Assembly: GCA_033961575.1 (NCBI GenBank)
Contig: CM066729.1
Span: forward strand, 30,042,501 to 30,106,500
DNA length: 64,000 bases
From: Aselliscus stoliczkanus
Taxonomy: Eukaryota > Chordata > Mammalia > Chiroptera > Hipposideridae
Reading direction: 5' to 3'
The notes under the pieces were generated by a model that worked only from the letters and a program-made list of their open reading frames with translations, made no database searches and was not told the origin of the DNA. The stretch's first letter is position 1. The number at the start of each line of letters is the position of its first letter. The translations under genes and the position numbers were made by a program. Below are positions 46,106-58,194 of this stretch, piece after piece.

Positions 46106-47039
46106 GAAAAGATGGAAAAGGACCCTTTTGGGAGGACCATGGGTCCAAGATAATGAGAGGATGTTCATCAGAACAGACACTTAGTATAATAACAAAGTAG
46201 CAAAGGGTGTCACACTGCAGCGTGGCCACAAAGGTTGGGCTGTGGGGGGGGTTTATCAATGAGACCCCACTAGACTGGATCTTATTTAAATTTCTCATGC
46301 CTTGCACACAGTAGGCATTCAAAGAAGTTATATTAAGCAAACTTGACCAATGTTAATTAAACTGAAATTAGCTTCCTCAAGAAGGCAACCCTCTAATGAC
46401 CTGATTTGATAGCTCAGTGGGACTTGGAATACTTGGAGGACTGGATGGATGGCATGTCCCATTATCTTCCTTAAACATATCTTTTTTCAGCTGGGCTTGC
46501 ACTGGGGCCTTGATAGAGATGTCAAGTTTGCATGCTATGCTAGGGCCTGGAGTGCTGGCCTTCTCTGAAGACCTTCTCGTCAGGGCATTCACAGGCCAGC
46601 AGTTTCCATCAGTAGGAAAGAGCTGAGTAGCTATTTAAAATAGTTCAAGCTACTCAATTAATTTTCTAGAAATGCTTTCCCTTCGGCTCCTCTCTTTCCT
46701 CTTTTTTCCAGTAGAGAACTTTTCTCTTCCTCTTTCTCCCTTTGTGCCATTAGACTTTTCCAATAAAAAGGTTACAGTGCAGTTTTATAAGCAGGCGAAT
46801 GCTGTGGCGGTTCCAGAATGCTAATGCTTACCTAAGGAAAAAAAGTGTTTATGAGACCGTAGGTCCAGCATTTGCAATTTCCATTCAAGCAATGCGGTCT
46901 TGGTTCTTCCCTCAGCCCTTTTCCTGAGTGCTCCCAGAGGACCTAAGCTGTCATCCTGGATGCTCCCACAGGGAGAGGCTGCAGAAGACCCGAGTTCTCA
47001 CTAGATGGAGAACTGCAGGAGGGGATGTTGGGCCTGAAC
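46106..47039. other. unique non-coding sequence
   Basis: A short MIR 3' tail may lie at 46290-46350 ('cttgcacacagtaggcattc'). Nothing else recognised. Confidence 0.4.
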
Positions 47040-47200
47040 TCCAGCTCCAGCCCCTGGGGCAAGAGACTTAACTTCCTGACATTTCATTTCTTCTTCAGGA
47101 ACACTATGGTAATAATAAATATCTTGCAGTGTTGTTGTAAACGTAAGAAACAATGTATGTGAAATGAAGGAGAGTGCAAACCACATGCTGATACTAAAAA
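47040..47200 (+). repeat. MIR SINE, diverged
   Basis: 'aagagacttaacttcctgac', 'atttcatttcttcttcagga' and 'cttgcagtgttgttgtaaac' fit MIR order. A short GGT run lies at 47219-47233. Confidence 0.6.
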
Positions 47201-48126
47201 GTAGTTCTAGTAGTAGCAGTGGTGGTGGTGGTGTTGTCATAGTTACAGGAAGTTTCTTCTCAGATGGACTCAGAGAAAAAGCTAGGCTCATTTTGACAGC
47301 AGCCAAATAGGACATGGATCATTACTATCGCCGCCATTGTTAAATATTTATGAGTCAGCCTCCTGCTCACATCATTTGTAGAGTATTAGACCCAGCCAGT
47401 ATCTATCCAATAGGAAGGCTTTTAAGAGGGATAACATGCATGTGAAGTGACAACATTCTCCGTAATGATATGAAGTGAGTAGATCACAAGAAGCAGGAAC
47501 TGGACAACTGGCTTCATTGGTACAGATGTTAGGCACAGATCTTTTCTGTTCCACTAGAATCTTCTCACCCCACCCCAGGTCAGAGGCTTGGTTTCATTTG
47601 TCTTCAGATTCTCCCTGCCCCCTCACCTCACTGGTCCATGTACATAGTAGGTATTTAACAAAGCATTCTCAGGTGGGGCAAGACAAGTGTTAGACAACCT
47701 GATAACACTATATCAGACACCCCAGTTATGTTTTAGTGCTTTCTTGGTGACTGAGGGTAAAGAGCCAATGCCGAGGCCCTTTCCAGTGGTAACTCACTGT
47801 GTTCTGTCCTTGACTGCTGGGAAGAAGCAGTGGGTGAGTCTTTTCTAGTCAGATTTAGTAAGAGGCATATGGGAGGAAGTGGTGCCTGCGCTTGTCTAAG
47901 TGAAGCTGTGTGAGTCAGTGTCTGTTTTCGGCAGCTAGCTCCTTGGTAAGGGTCCCTCTAGGGAAGACAGACTTATCAGGTCACAATTTTTGAACAGCTA
48001 AAGAAGCATTCACCTTGAGGAAGGCTGTCACCCACATCTCTTAAGAAAATGATCTGATGTAGGGAAAGTTTCTGTTTGCAAAAGGGACTTTATGCCCCAC
48101 TTGCAGGCAAAATCTTGGCACATGTA
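47201..48126. other. unique non-coding sequence
   Basis: No gene or clear repeat seen. Confidence 0.4.
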
Positions 48127-48700
48127 CAAGCTCTGACAATTAAGTTTGTGAACTCATTCTAGAAAAAGTGCTACATACCTCTTCACTGAATATCACTATG
48201 GTCGCCTTAGAACTACTCCCCTTGGGAACCTAGGCACCAACGCCAGTGCCTAGTCCACTCTTCAAAGCAATTTGGAACTCTTTCTGGAATGGCCATCAGA
48301 GCTGTCGTCATATTACCCTTGATGTCATGAATGTCATCAAAATGTCTTCCTTCCAATATTTCCTTTGTCTCTGAGTAAAGAAACAAGTCTTTGGGAGCCA
48401 GATCAGGTGAGTAGAGAGGGTGTTCCAATACAGTTATTTGTTTACTAGCTAAAAACTCCCTCACAGACAGTGCTGTGTGAGCTGGTATATTGTCGTGATG
48501 CAAGAGCCATGAATCATTGGCAAAAAGTTCAGGTTGTTTTCATCTAACTTTCTCATGCAGCCTTTTCAGCACTTCCAAATAGTCAACTTGGTTAACTATT
48601 TGTCCAGTTGGTACAAATTCATAATAAATAATCCCTCTGATGTCAAAAAAGTTTAGCAATATTGTTGCAGCAAGGTCGCAAATTTAAGTGTCAGACCTCC
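48127..48700 (-). mobile_element. mariner transposon, deletion derivative
   Basis: 574 bp flanked by TA (48125-48126 and 48701-48702). Left end CAAGCTCTGACAATTAAGTT; right end reverse complement GGAGGTCTGACACTTAAATT, a matching inverted repeat. The transposase lies on the minus strand and its N-terminal half, including the first catalytic aspartate, has been deleted. The sequence is distinct from the 3.5-kb mariner family, so at least two mariner lineages contributed here. Confidence 0.88.
48213..48503 (-). pseudogene. mariner transposase, C-terminal catalytic fragment
   Basis: A 96-codon open frame with the mariner signature: HHDNIPAH (second catalytic Asp, residue 4) and YSPDLAPKD (third catalytic Asp, residue 39). 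Exactly 34 residues lie between the two aspartates, the D34D spacing diagnostic of mariner as opposed to Tc1. The C-terminal region contains the aromatic-rich WTRHWRWCL. The frame upstream (48504 to about 48670) continues the same protein but is broken by stop codons, and the first Asp lies in the deleted part. It is therefore a dead copy. Confidence 0.9.
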
Positions 48701-48702
48701 TA

Positions 48703-50684
48703 GATACATCTGTCTCCTTTTCAGTGAGGTTAGACCATTCAGGGTCTGCTTAAGCTAAGCAGAACAAACAAGCCCATGACAAGGAGAAGTTCAGTGGTTT
48801 CTTCTCACTAATCTCCATCATCATCAATGTTTTCAGAAACCGAGTGTCAGTTGTTTTCGTCTTTCAGGTAATCACAGGTAAAAGAACACCTTCATTGCTC
48901 TTTTACAAAATATACTGATGTTTAGTTGGATTTGAACAGCCCAGAAAAGTCTTTGAACTGAAGAGAGACCAACCAGGGCAAGGCAAAGGCTTCCTTTGGT
49001 GGTCCAGAATTCAATCACAGAATTGATGAAAACTCTTGATGAACTATATTTCTGCTGGCCCAAGATGCCCTTTTTTGTTTGTTTGTTTCACAATGTAGTA
49101 TTTCTCAAATTAGTATAAGTAGGATCTTTTATATGTACAGCTAATCTATTTTTCTCCAAAAAAAAAGAAAGAAACTGCCACTAAGCTAATGAAATATCAC
49201 TTAAGATACTCGACGTTATCTTAAAATTAACGAAATAAGATACATCTTAAAGATTTTCCTTTAAGAACGTTCAGCACCGTGTCTCGTGTACAACCCTTGT
49301 GTTACTCCTGAGGCCCCTCCCAGCAGCCCCACCTCCCTGAGGTCCCCAAGAAATGTAGAGCTGGCACCTCACAAACATGTATGGGGACAGCATGGTCACT
49401 GCTGCCCAGGACCTGGTGTAAAATGAAAAAATGGGGACCCTTATTCAAAAATTAGTAAGAATTTCAACAGAGTGACAGCAGAGCATTAAACCAAGTGTGG
49501 GCCCTTCTAGGCATGCGGCCCTGTGCGTCTTCCCAGATCCCATGCGCGCACAGCCAGCCCACACCTGGCCGAGCGAGCAGATGGTGCTGGGCTCCACCGT
49601 CCAAGTGTTTTCAAGCTCCCAGAAGTCCCCCTCACTGGCACTTCAAGCTTTCCTCAGTCTCGTCCCCACAGCTACATTTTTGCACAGCCTGTTAATTCCG
49701 CATATGCCCAATTAACTCATTCTGTCTTGAGGAAGGAAGGGTGGTGAGAGTCTTGAGGGTATAGTGAAGCCGTAGGAGACCTCCAACACAAAGCTGGTAA
49801 CATCACCCCACTCTAAACCCGGGGCAGTTTCCTCTTTCTGTTCCCCTTTTTCTTTCTTCTGTGTCCAGGTGTCTTCCTGCTTTAGATTTAGCATCCCTGC
49901 TGCACTCTTCCAGGCTCTTCTTTTTCCCCATCCCATGTTCAACTCATTTTATTCCATAAACCAAACCTCCACAGTACACTCAATAAAGATTTTCAGTGTG
50001 AATAATTGATCTGTAAGTCAGACTTCTTCTCTATGTGAACCATCATATAGTTCGGTATATTACCAACTTCTTTGGCCAACTTTCCGAGCCAGCTTTCATT
50101 TATTTGGAGCATGGTGCTGATGCCTAAGCTTTCTTCTGCTGGACTTTAATTTCTCCTCCTGAAATGATTACTATTAAGTCATTGGCTTAACTCAAAGTAA
50201 TGAGTTCATAATCACATTTTTTTTTTCTGAGACTCTCATTTTGAAAACACTTTTCAAAACCCATGGCTTTTTAGGAGACACAGTATGAAGGAACCAAGAG
50301 TCTGAGAAATGCAAGAAGCCAGTGTTGAACCGATTCCGTTTTCCCAGCAGGCTCCATGCCCTCCCCTGGGAGGGGGTGACATGCAGTTTTGCACCAGGGG
50401 AGTGCCCAGTACCAATAAGGATCTGTGATCCTATCAACTAATTGGTGGACCATGAAAATTGTCCAAAACAATCTTTTTTTGACAGCTCGAGTTTGACCAG
50501 GTACATTCCATAGTTGGGGATAATTAGAACCGCAGATGTCATTAAAATCTAATATTTCACAAGAACTCCAGAGTTAAACTTTGAAAAATCATTAGTAATT
50601 GCAGAATGCTCCCATGCTGCTGCAATGGCAAAATTTCTTTTTCTGAATCTATTTTATTATATGCTGAGTCTATGGGCACATCAC
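48703..50684. other. unique non-coding sequence
   Basis: About 49410-49510 ('gtaaaatgaaaaaatgggga', 'acagcagagcattaaaccaa') has the look of an ancient repeat I cannot name. A GC-richer patch at 49495-49640 gives overlapping frames in all three phases, so none is favoured. No gene recognised. Confidence 0.4.
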
Positions 50685-50790
50685 TCCTCACAAGGCTGTG
50701 GAGATGATCAAATGAGCAAATGTGTGTCAAGTGCTTCGCATACTTCTTGGAACATCGTAAGCACTCAATAAATGTTAGCTATTACTATTA
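50685..50790 (+). repeat. MIR 3' fragment
   Basis: 'acaaggctgtggagatgatc', 'aagtgcttcgcatacttctt', 'gtaagcactcaataaatgtt' and 'agctattactatta' match the MIR 3' half. Confidence 0.75.
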
Positions 50791-50934
50791 CATGCTCCTT
50801 TATTTTGAAATGGCATTAATTGCTGTAACAACCAAAGTACATTGAATCATTCTGCTGCCCTGCAAGGCAGTCTCTTCACGTGAGTGCTGCTATTTCTGTG
50901 TCAATTCACTGTCTAGCTAAGGAAAGAGTTGGCT

Positions 50935-51385
50935 TTGATGACAGGCAGATTTGGATTCAAAGTCCAGGTTCGCTACTTACTCTATGAACAGTGATTCATA
51001 ACTAGGCACAGTTTAACCCCTGAGGGAACACTTGGCAATGTCTGGAGACATTTGCAGCTGTCACAACCCAGAAAGCTGCTACTGGCATTTCGTAAAGGCT
51101 GTGGATGCTGCTGAACAACGTTCAGTGCACAGGACAGCCCCTTGCCTCACAGCCAGAAATTATCTGGTCCCAAATGCCATGAGTGCCAAGGCTGAGAAAA
51201 TGCTCTATGCAAGACCTTGGCGGGATATTTAACCTCTCTAGGCCTCAGTTTCCTCATCTCTAGAAAGGCAAGGAAATAACATTACTTGGAAGGTTGTTAC
51301 AAATAAATAGAAATGAAAAGTGCACAGTGGAAGGCCTGACACATAGTCATCCTGGTGGCAACACTGGTGGTAACAAGAGGTGTTG
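50935..51385 (+). repeat. MIR SINE interrupted by MER5A
   Basis: The 5' half ('ttggattcaaagtccaggtt', 'cgctacttactctatgaa') lies before 50989. The 3' half ('tttaacctctctaggcctca', 'gtttcctcatctctagaaag', 'gtgcacagtggaaggcctga') lies after 51203. The two halves rejoin as one MIR once the MER5A is removed. Confidence 0.8.
50989..51203 (+). mobile_element. MER5A hAT (Charlie-type) element, complete copy
   Basis: Starts CAGTGATTCATAACTAGGCA, continues 'acacttggcaatgtctggag', 'acatttgcagctgtcacaac', 'gctgctactggcatttcgta', 'gtgcacaggacagccccttg', 'attatctggtcccaaatgcc', and ends at 'gctgagaaaatgc'. The 8-bp target duplication TCTATGAA / TCTATGCA (50981-50988, 51204-51211) has one mismatch. It sits inside a MIR. 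Confidence 0.9.
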
Positions 51386-51902
51386 GTAAGTACTGTCGTT
51401 TCTTAGACAACTTGTGGAGAGTTAATTCCACAAGGTGTCCCCTTAACACCTGAGGGGACAGAGAGAGAAGGAATCTTGGAAACAATTTAGGCTTTTGTTT
51501 GTACTGGAATCAGAAAAAAGTAATAATAATCTGCTCTTCTCTTTCTTTTCCTTTCTCATCTGAGGTATTCAGAGATGTCTACGACAGCTCATCTTTGCTC
51601 ATTGTTTCCAACCCGTCGCAAACATTCAAAATCCAAGTTGTCCAAGTGATGTAGATTTGAAACAATTTTTCATTCTGTTATTTACCCAGTTATCATGGAC
51701 ACTCTTCGTTAAAGTAACACTTTCACAGAGAAAACGGTCTGTTGGAGAGTGTGAGTTCTGGCATTGATACAGCACAGGTCTCCACAGGCCATGGACAGCT
51801 GGGCTCTGCGGGAACTTTTGTATGGGCCTGCCCAGGACTCCTATGCCAGCACTTCAAAACTAAACGCACTGTGTTCCTCCACCCTCCCCACTGACAAACT
51901 TC
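51386..51902. other. unique non-coding sequence
   Basis: Nothing recognised. Confidence 0.4.
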
Positions 51903-52505
51903 TTTTTTTTTAGTATCAGGTCTACAAAACAATGTAATAGTTATACATGTCACCTCTCACAAAGTGATAACCCCTCTCCCCCAATCTATTGCCCCCATGA
52001 CATCGTGTATATCTATTACAATTCCATTGACTCAATTCCCTGTACTATACTCCAAATCCTGTGACTATATACATACTAAATTATAGTTTACATTCAGTAT
52101 TATACAGCTTCAGCTTCAGATGTACATTGCAATGATCTGGCATCTACACACTCCATGAAGTGGTCTCCCTAACAAGACATGTCACCATCTGACACCCTAC
52201 AAAATATTTACAACATTATTAATTATATTCTCCAAACTGCCTTTCATATCCCTGTGGCAATATTGTAGTTACCTATTTATACTGTCTAACTCCTTCCCCT
52301 TCTCCCTCATCCCTCCTCTCATCTAGCAACCATCACTTTTTCCTCTATATCTCTGAGAATATTTCTGTTTACTTTGCTCATTTATTCAGTTCTTTAGATT
52401 CCACATATAAGTGAGATCATATGATATTTGTCTTTCTCCACCTGACTTATTTCACTTAGCGTAATGTTCTCTAGGTCCATCCATATTGTTGTAATCTATG
52501 ACTTC
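51903..52505 (-). repeat. L1 3' end, antisense, relatively young
   Basis: Poly-T at 51903-51911 marks the poly-A end. Reading leftward from the right: 'cttatttcacttagcgtaat', 'tccacatataagtgagatca', 'tatgatatttgtctttctcc', then a 3' UTR with 'caatctattgcccccatgac' and 'atctattacaattccattga'. The same 3' UTR recurs at 63831-64000, so it belongs to a lineage-specific L1 active late enough to leave well-matched copies. 5'-truncated; no ORF2 left. Confidence 0.85.
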
Positions 52506-54989
52506 TTGATACTGCTGTAGACCATTTCCTAATTTGAGAATGCAGATATCATAATTGCTGTATATTTTAACTGATGAAATGTATCAGTCAGTGAGGCTGA
52601 TTTGGCAGTTATTCACCCTATTCTGCATCACTTATTAGTGACATCAAGAAATGGGTGGGTTCATATAGGGAGGAACTTCAGAAAGTTCTCATGTGGGCAA
52701 CTATACAGGCCCCATAGATGAGGTTTTCCTCTGGGAGGCAAATGAGCCTGACTGCAAATCCTTCTAGAATCCCTGAAGAGAACAGGGATTATCTTCAGAA
52801 GTGCACCAGCCAGCTTGCCCTTTATAGGAAAGGAGAACTGAGGGAGAAATTTACCTACCATCTCTTATGCTGTTTCCCACCAGGAAACGGCTTAATATAT
52901 AAGGCACCATGCACAGGCCTCAGTTAGCATTTACTCAGTGGAGAAATCTCACCCAGGCAATGCCAGGTGTGGCCAGGGCACTGTGCTGGGCAAAAGGACT
53001 CTACAATGGACAAGCCACACCCCTGCCATCAGGATGCTCACAGCCAGCTGCTCATCCCTCCGGAAGTCCCTCCCACCCTGCTGCCCTAGGGCCATGAAAT
53101 TAATTTCATGTCCTTTCCAAGGAACTGATCCAAACTAACCTGAATATCCTCTTTACATATTTTTATCAAAACACTTCCTCTGTTCTTCAGTCTGTTCTAA
53201 ACCTAACTCCTCTGCAAAACCTGCCCCTGTCATGAGTGTGCTCCATGCTTTCACAAACCATCATCTCTTCATCAGCCCCCTGCCATCTCCTTCCTATATG
53301 TACAAAATCATGTAAAACTGGGCCTGTTTGTGTTATGAATTAGGTATAAGACATCACCATAGATCCTTAATAACCTGGGGAGAAGGGACTGAACCAAGCC
53401 ACTCACTCGTTGGAGAGGACCTAGAGAGATCTGACTCAGTTATAGAGGTGCCCCTGACGTGGGGGCCTTATTCCCTGTCTATTCCGGGCATGTACAATAA
53501 TGGGAATCCAGAATCCAAGCAGTCTTTTGAAAACGAAAGCCAGACTCATAGCAGTGTCTTTGGAGGAGACTTACTTATCCATGCATAGCAAGAACCTGAC
53601 CCATTGTCCTTAAATATGGGATCAGGATTCAAACTTCCAGAAAGGGCTGGGAAAAGCTCTCTGTAGAAAAATAGATTTGAATTGGGAGCATGATAAGGAT
53701 GGAGGAATGATACATTTAAGCAAAGTCACTGATCAGTAAAAGGAACCCACGAAAAAACCCAACCCCAAAGGCTGAGCAGGTTCCAATTAGGATATGACTC
53801 ACTGGGGCACACCTAGGCAATGAATACTCAGCATGCAAGGGCAGGAACCAGGGAGAAACAATGAAGAGCCCCACAGAGGTAGCAGGGTCTGCAGAGCTCA
53901 AGTTTGGGTAGCTTGTTCCAACAGCAGGAGAGAAGAGGACACTGAACACATAGCCTGTATTAGATCAGATGGAATCAGAACAGGGCCCAGCCACAGACAT
54001 GGGTTTGTGCTTTAGAGGGCCTGGCTTCAGGGCTTAACAAGGACAGAGGTCGGGATGGAGAAAACAGTGGGGCACAGCTGATTTGCATCTTTAGAGTGGA
54101 GAGGCAGAAATGTTGACCATGTTAGTTTGACATGTTTGTATGTGTCCTGTCCAAAAACTGAAAGACTGTTAAGATGATAGGGCACAGCTTCTCTATGCTC
54201 TGCCGAATCCCATGTTGTTATGGCTGGTGATAATGGTGAGGAGGAGAATGGCATGTATTAAATTACACAGTCTCTGTAGGTTAAGGAAAAGTACAGCTAC
54301 AGATATAGCCCAGCGGTTCCCTGAAACCCTCATGTGCATAAATGTAGCAAAGGATGACACCACTCCATACACACCAAATGGAGTAGACGTCAAATCATGG
54401 TCTTTATTTCTCACACTCTAAAAATAGTTCCCCTAAGTAGAAGGGACACAGTGTGCATCACTGTCAAATCTCTGGGGACTGTCCCACTAAAAGGCCAGTT
54501 GCCCTTGGGCCTGCATGAACTTGGTCAACACCATGAGTTTGGACAAGACTGTGTGTTTGGAAAGTTCTGGTGAGAGCAGCTCAGGAACACTGACAGCCCT
54601 AAACAGCTTCACTTAGTAGTTAGTGCCAGTTTTACTTTCACAAAATTGCCCCCAGCACACCTGAGGGAAAGCAGAAATCCCTCCTACTTGGAAATTAAAA
54701 CCCACGCCAAGAGAAGTGATGCCTGCCTCTCTTGCCCACGGCAGAAAACTTAGAGTCAGGTCTGGGCTCAGAAGTGTGTGGTAATATTTACATATGGAAT
54801 CTAAGTGCTGCTGTGGCTACGGAGGGGGTCCCAGGCTCTGAATGAGTTTACCCTTTATAGTTCCGCTCAAAAATAATCTTCCTAAGGGAATAGACCGTAG
54901 CTCCCTCTATCTACATCAAAGCTTGAAAGTAGTCAGTTACTCACATTATGCTGAAGATAAGCAGTGTTATTCTCTTCAGTTCTTCAAAT
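52506..54989. other. unique non-coding sequence
   Basis: No gene or certain repeat. Overlapping 60-86 codon frames at 52909-53138 and 53328-53588 have no motif. Confidence 0.4.
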
Positions 54990-55245
54990 AATCTTCAATT
55001 TAAATCATACCTAATTACTATTTAGCAAATTAAACTCATTGAGTACTTCAGAAATGTCTATTTTGCTATCAGAATGAACGCTTTCAGGAGCCCCTGTTGC
55101 AAGGAGCTTTCTTTTTTCATTACATGTTATTTAGTTGGCGCGAATCCATGACAAAGAATTTTATTTTCAGATCCCCTAAAGCAAATAATACAAATCATTT
55201 TTGAAACTTCAGGTCTTCAAGTAGATGTTCTTTTAGCACACGGAG
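54990..55245. promoter_or_regulatory. candidate conserved non-coding element with an E2F-like site
   Basis: Repeat-free, with 'ataatcttcaatttaaatca', 'tacctaattactatttagca' and a perfect TTGGCGCGAA at 55135-55144, which matches the E2F consensus. CpG-containing sites like this decay quickly in mammals unless kept, so it stands out in an AT-rich setting. Function is inference. Confidence 0.3.
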
Positions 55246-56792
55246 TTGACTGGGTAAAAGAGAAAGACCTTGCCCATATCTCTAGCTATGGACAGACCCT
55301 CAAAACACAGGTGTCAAGAGGTTAGAAGTGGAGCCGTGGATGCTTATGGAAAAGCACAGCTGGCCAGGTGGAGCCGACTAGGACTGGGCAGCACTGTCCA
55401 AAAGAGCTGCTCGGGGCTGCGTGCTCCAGGCTCTGCGGCCGTTCAGCTCCCCAGCAACCCAAAGGAAGTCTTTAAACTCAACATGTTAAAAGAGTTGATA
55501 ATAAGGATTCCTTGAGAAGACCTAAATCCATATTATGGAATGAAAGTCATTTATTAAACAATTACTACATATGAAGCAAACACACTATACACACAATAGA
55601 GGCATGACTGCAATGGGTTAGGTCTACTCACAACTCTGCCCTTTGACCCTGGCAAGAAGGGTCACATGCTTTAGAGGGTCCCTTTCTGGCCATCCTCTAG
55701 CCACATTCCCAGCCACCTGCCCCATCTCCCAGAGCAAGAAGTTCAAGGGTCCAACGGGTCTTGTCCAGCCGGAACTCAAGCCTTCCTTTCTAGGTGTTGA
55801 TCAGTGTATCCAGGACCCTGGAATTCCCTGCTCAAATGATCCCAAAACTACATTCCTGACCTATGCAAGCCTCTACCCCACAATGTCTCTCCCAAAGGCA
55901 GAGTGTGCCACCAGTGTGCGTGCTCAGGGGCCCAAGGAGTGACTGGTGGATGGGGGGTTGGGGAGAGGGCTGATTGACATGGATGTGAATGGAATTTGGA
56001 CATATAGTAAAAGGGGTAGTCCACACACATACACATGGCCCCATGGTGTGGGAGTGGGAAGAGAAGTGAGTGGAACTATAGATGAAGGACCAGGGAGCGA
56101 GCTCTCCCTGCACTGTTGAATCCTAAATTTGAGCCTAATCTTCCAGGTAGTTATGAGGGTATATTTACTAAGATAGGAAGACAGAATATATTTATCTATC
56201 AGTTTACAAGAGTAACTGACAACTTCTAAATATTTTGACCTATGGTATGTGGGCCTTCCATCTGTACTCTTGTCCTGGGGCCCACTGGTGTTAGAGAGTG
56301 GCAGTGACTGGGCACATCTTCAGTTCTGGTGGGGATCCTATTTCAATAGCATCACCTGGGTCTGCAGGACCTGCTACTCTGCTCCCTGATCACACCTCAG
56401 TCCATCGGTTACACTGAACCCAGAGAATTCTCAAGGTATTCATCTGTAATTGCTCCATCTTTGAAAAAAATGACCTTTATCAGATATGTTTCTATTACTC
56501 TTGTTATTTCACAAACCTGAGGAAAGCTCTCGGAATTGGAGCAGAAACATTGCCAAATAAATCTTACCTATCTTTTGTGTCCATCTCACCTCCTATTTTG
56601 AACTCATCGCTTTTCTGCTTTCTCGAGCTTCCCAACACCTCCAACACACAATACCATTCTCACCCAAGCCTGCATTACCATAAATTGCCCTACTCTTTTC
56701 TTCACCCACAACTTTGTTACAAAGTCCCGTTTCCTTATTGAAGATGATTTTATCCAGGTGAAAGGAAAACAATCTCCAGACACTAGCTCATA
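55246..56792. other. unique non-coding sequence
   Basis: Short frames of 60-99 codons overlap on both strands. Nothing recognised. Confidence 0.4.
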
Positions 56793-57018
56793 CCATTTTC
56801 TCCGAAAATAAGACCTAGCCAGAAAAAAACGCCCTAGCATGATTTTTCAAGATGTTCATAATATAAGCCTTACCCCAAGCATTAGCCACAGTTAAGATTA
56901 TCAGCCAGACATGACTGTTTGAATAAATGTAGATTTTTGTACATGAATAAATGAATAAATGTAGATTGTTGGAGCAAAAATTAATATAAGACCCAGTCTT
57001 ATTTTCAGGGAAACAAGG
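56793..57018. mobile_element. Tc1/mariner-type MITE, 226 bp
   Basis: TA at 56791-56792 and 57019-57020. Left end CCATTTTCTCCGAAAATAAG; right end reverse complement CCTTGTTTCCCTGAAAATAA. Internal 'gttggagcaaaaattaatat' and 'aagacccagtcttattttca' are typical of a widespread vertebrate MITE whose ends read CCGTGTTTCCCCGAAAATAA (from memory). A direct duplication of 'aataaatgtagatt' occurs inside at 56922-56935 and 56954-56967. No coding capacity. Confidence 0.88.
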
Positions 57019-58194
57019 TACTACAGTATGAATGATTGATGGTCTCCTTCTTACGATTTCAAGTACAATTGACTATTTCAAAAAAACTCCAGTTAAACAA
57101 AGGGAGTAATTTTAGCTTCCAGCTATTGTAGACATATTTTAGGAAGAAGATAAAAATTTTTACTTTTTTACAGGTAAAGTTTTTTATTCAGCAAAAAATG
57201 TATTGACATTGATAAAATATATTTTTAATTTTAAAATGTATCTATTTATAATGAAGACCAATGTAGTGAAGTATCTTATATAATAAATATCCCCATAAAA
57301 GAAAATAAACTAATTAAATGTAACTGGTTATTTATGAAATCAATGACATTGGCTGGCAAAGCAGAGGGGGAACATGTTCCCTCTAGTGAGCATCGCCCAA
57401 AGGGCTCTATTGATGAACTATTTCCTCCAACTCCCAATTTAATTCTCACAGAATATAACTTCAGAATTTAGTAATTAAATTTGAATCATGAATCACTACT
57501 GTCTCTGCTCTTCAAGCCTGCATGAAGGTGATTTCAACCCAAGAGAGTTACTTTTAAATTTAGAGAGAGCTTGTTGGCAAACATGTGTTATGGGGAGGGG
57601 GGGTAATCCCTTGAATGGGTTAATAATATATCTAATACCCTGTCAAACACAAAAATGGAACTAGGTAGGAAATTGATTTTACTGTCCTACTTGCAATCAG
57701 GAGAGCACCCCCGATCCGAAAATTAGAGCATCTTGGCAATGTGGCTTCACCTTGAATTTGCACAGGAAGGAGAAGTCAAGTTGTAGGGAAGTCATTTTCC
57801 AGCTGGGATGCTTCTGCCATCAGGGGAGTCTTGGGCAGTCAGGAATAGGGAGTGTTTCTTTGCCTCTGTGTCTAGCTAGTTTTGAGGGGACAGTTGATTA
57901 TGTGTCATAATCATTTATGAGACAAAGAATGGGAATTTGAAGGGTCTGCCTCTGTTACTGTGCTGGGCACACCAGGAGTTCACACACATGCCTTATCCAA
58001 GTCAGAAGGTGAAGGGAGATTCTTTGCAGGGAACCATCACCCCAAATGTAAAAGGGGAGAAGAATTTCTTAACCATTACTGTTTTCCGGAAGTCCAGGTC
58101 TCCGGGGAAGCTGACACTGTTCACCCGTTTGTGGATGTGTGCATTTTTGTAAAGCACTGCTCTCTGTGTCCTGTCTCCCTGCTGCCTGAGAGCA
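57019..58194. other. AT-rich unique non-coding sequence
   Basis: A G-run 'ggggaggggggg' lies at about 57591-57602. Nothing else recognised. Confidence 0.4.

Noticed and set aside
49495..49747. Coding exon in a GC-richer patch with open frames in three phases
   Set aside because: All three plus-strand phases are open, so none is favoured, and no splice-site pair or domain supports coding.
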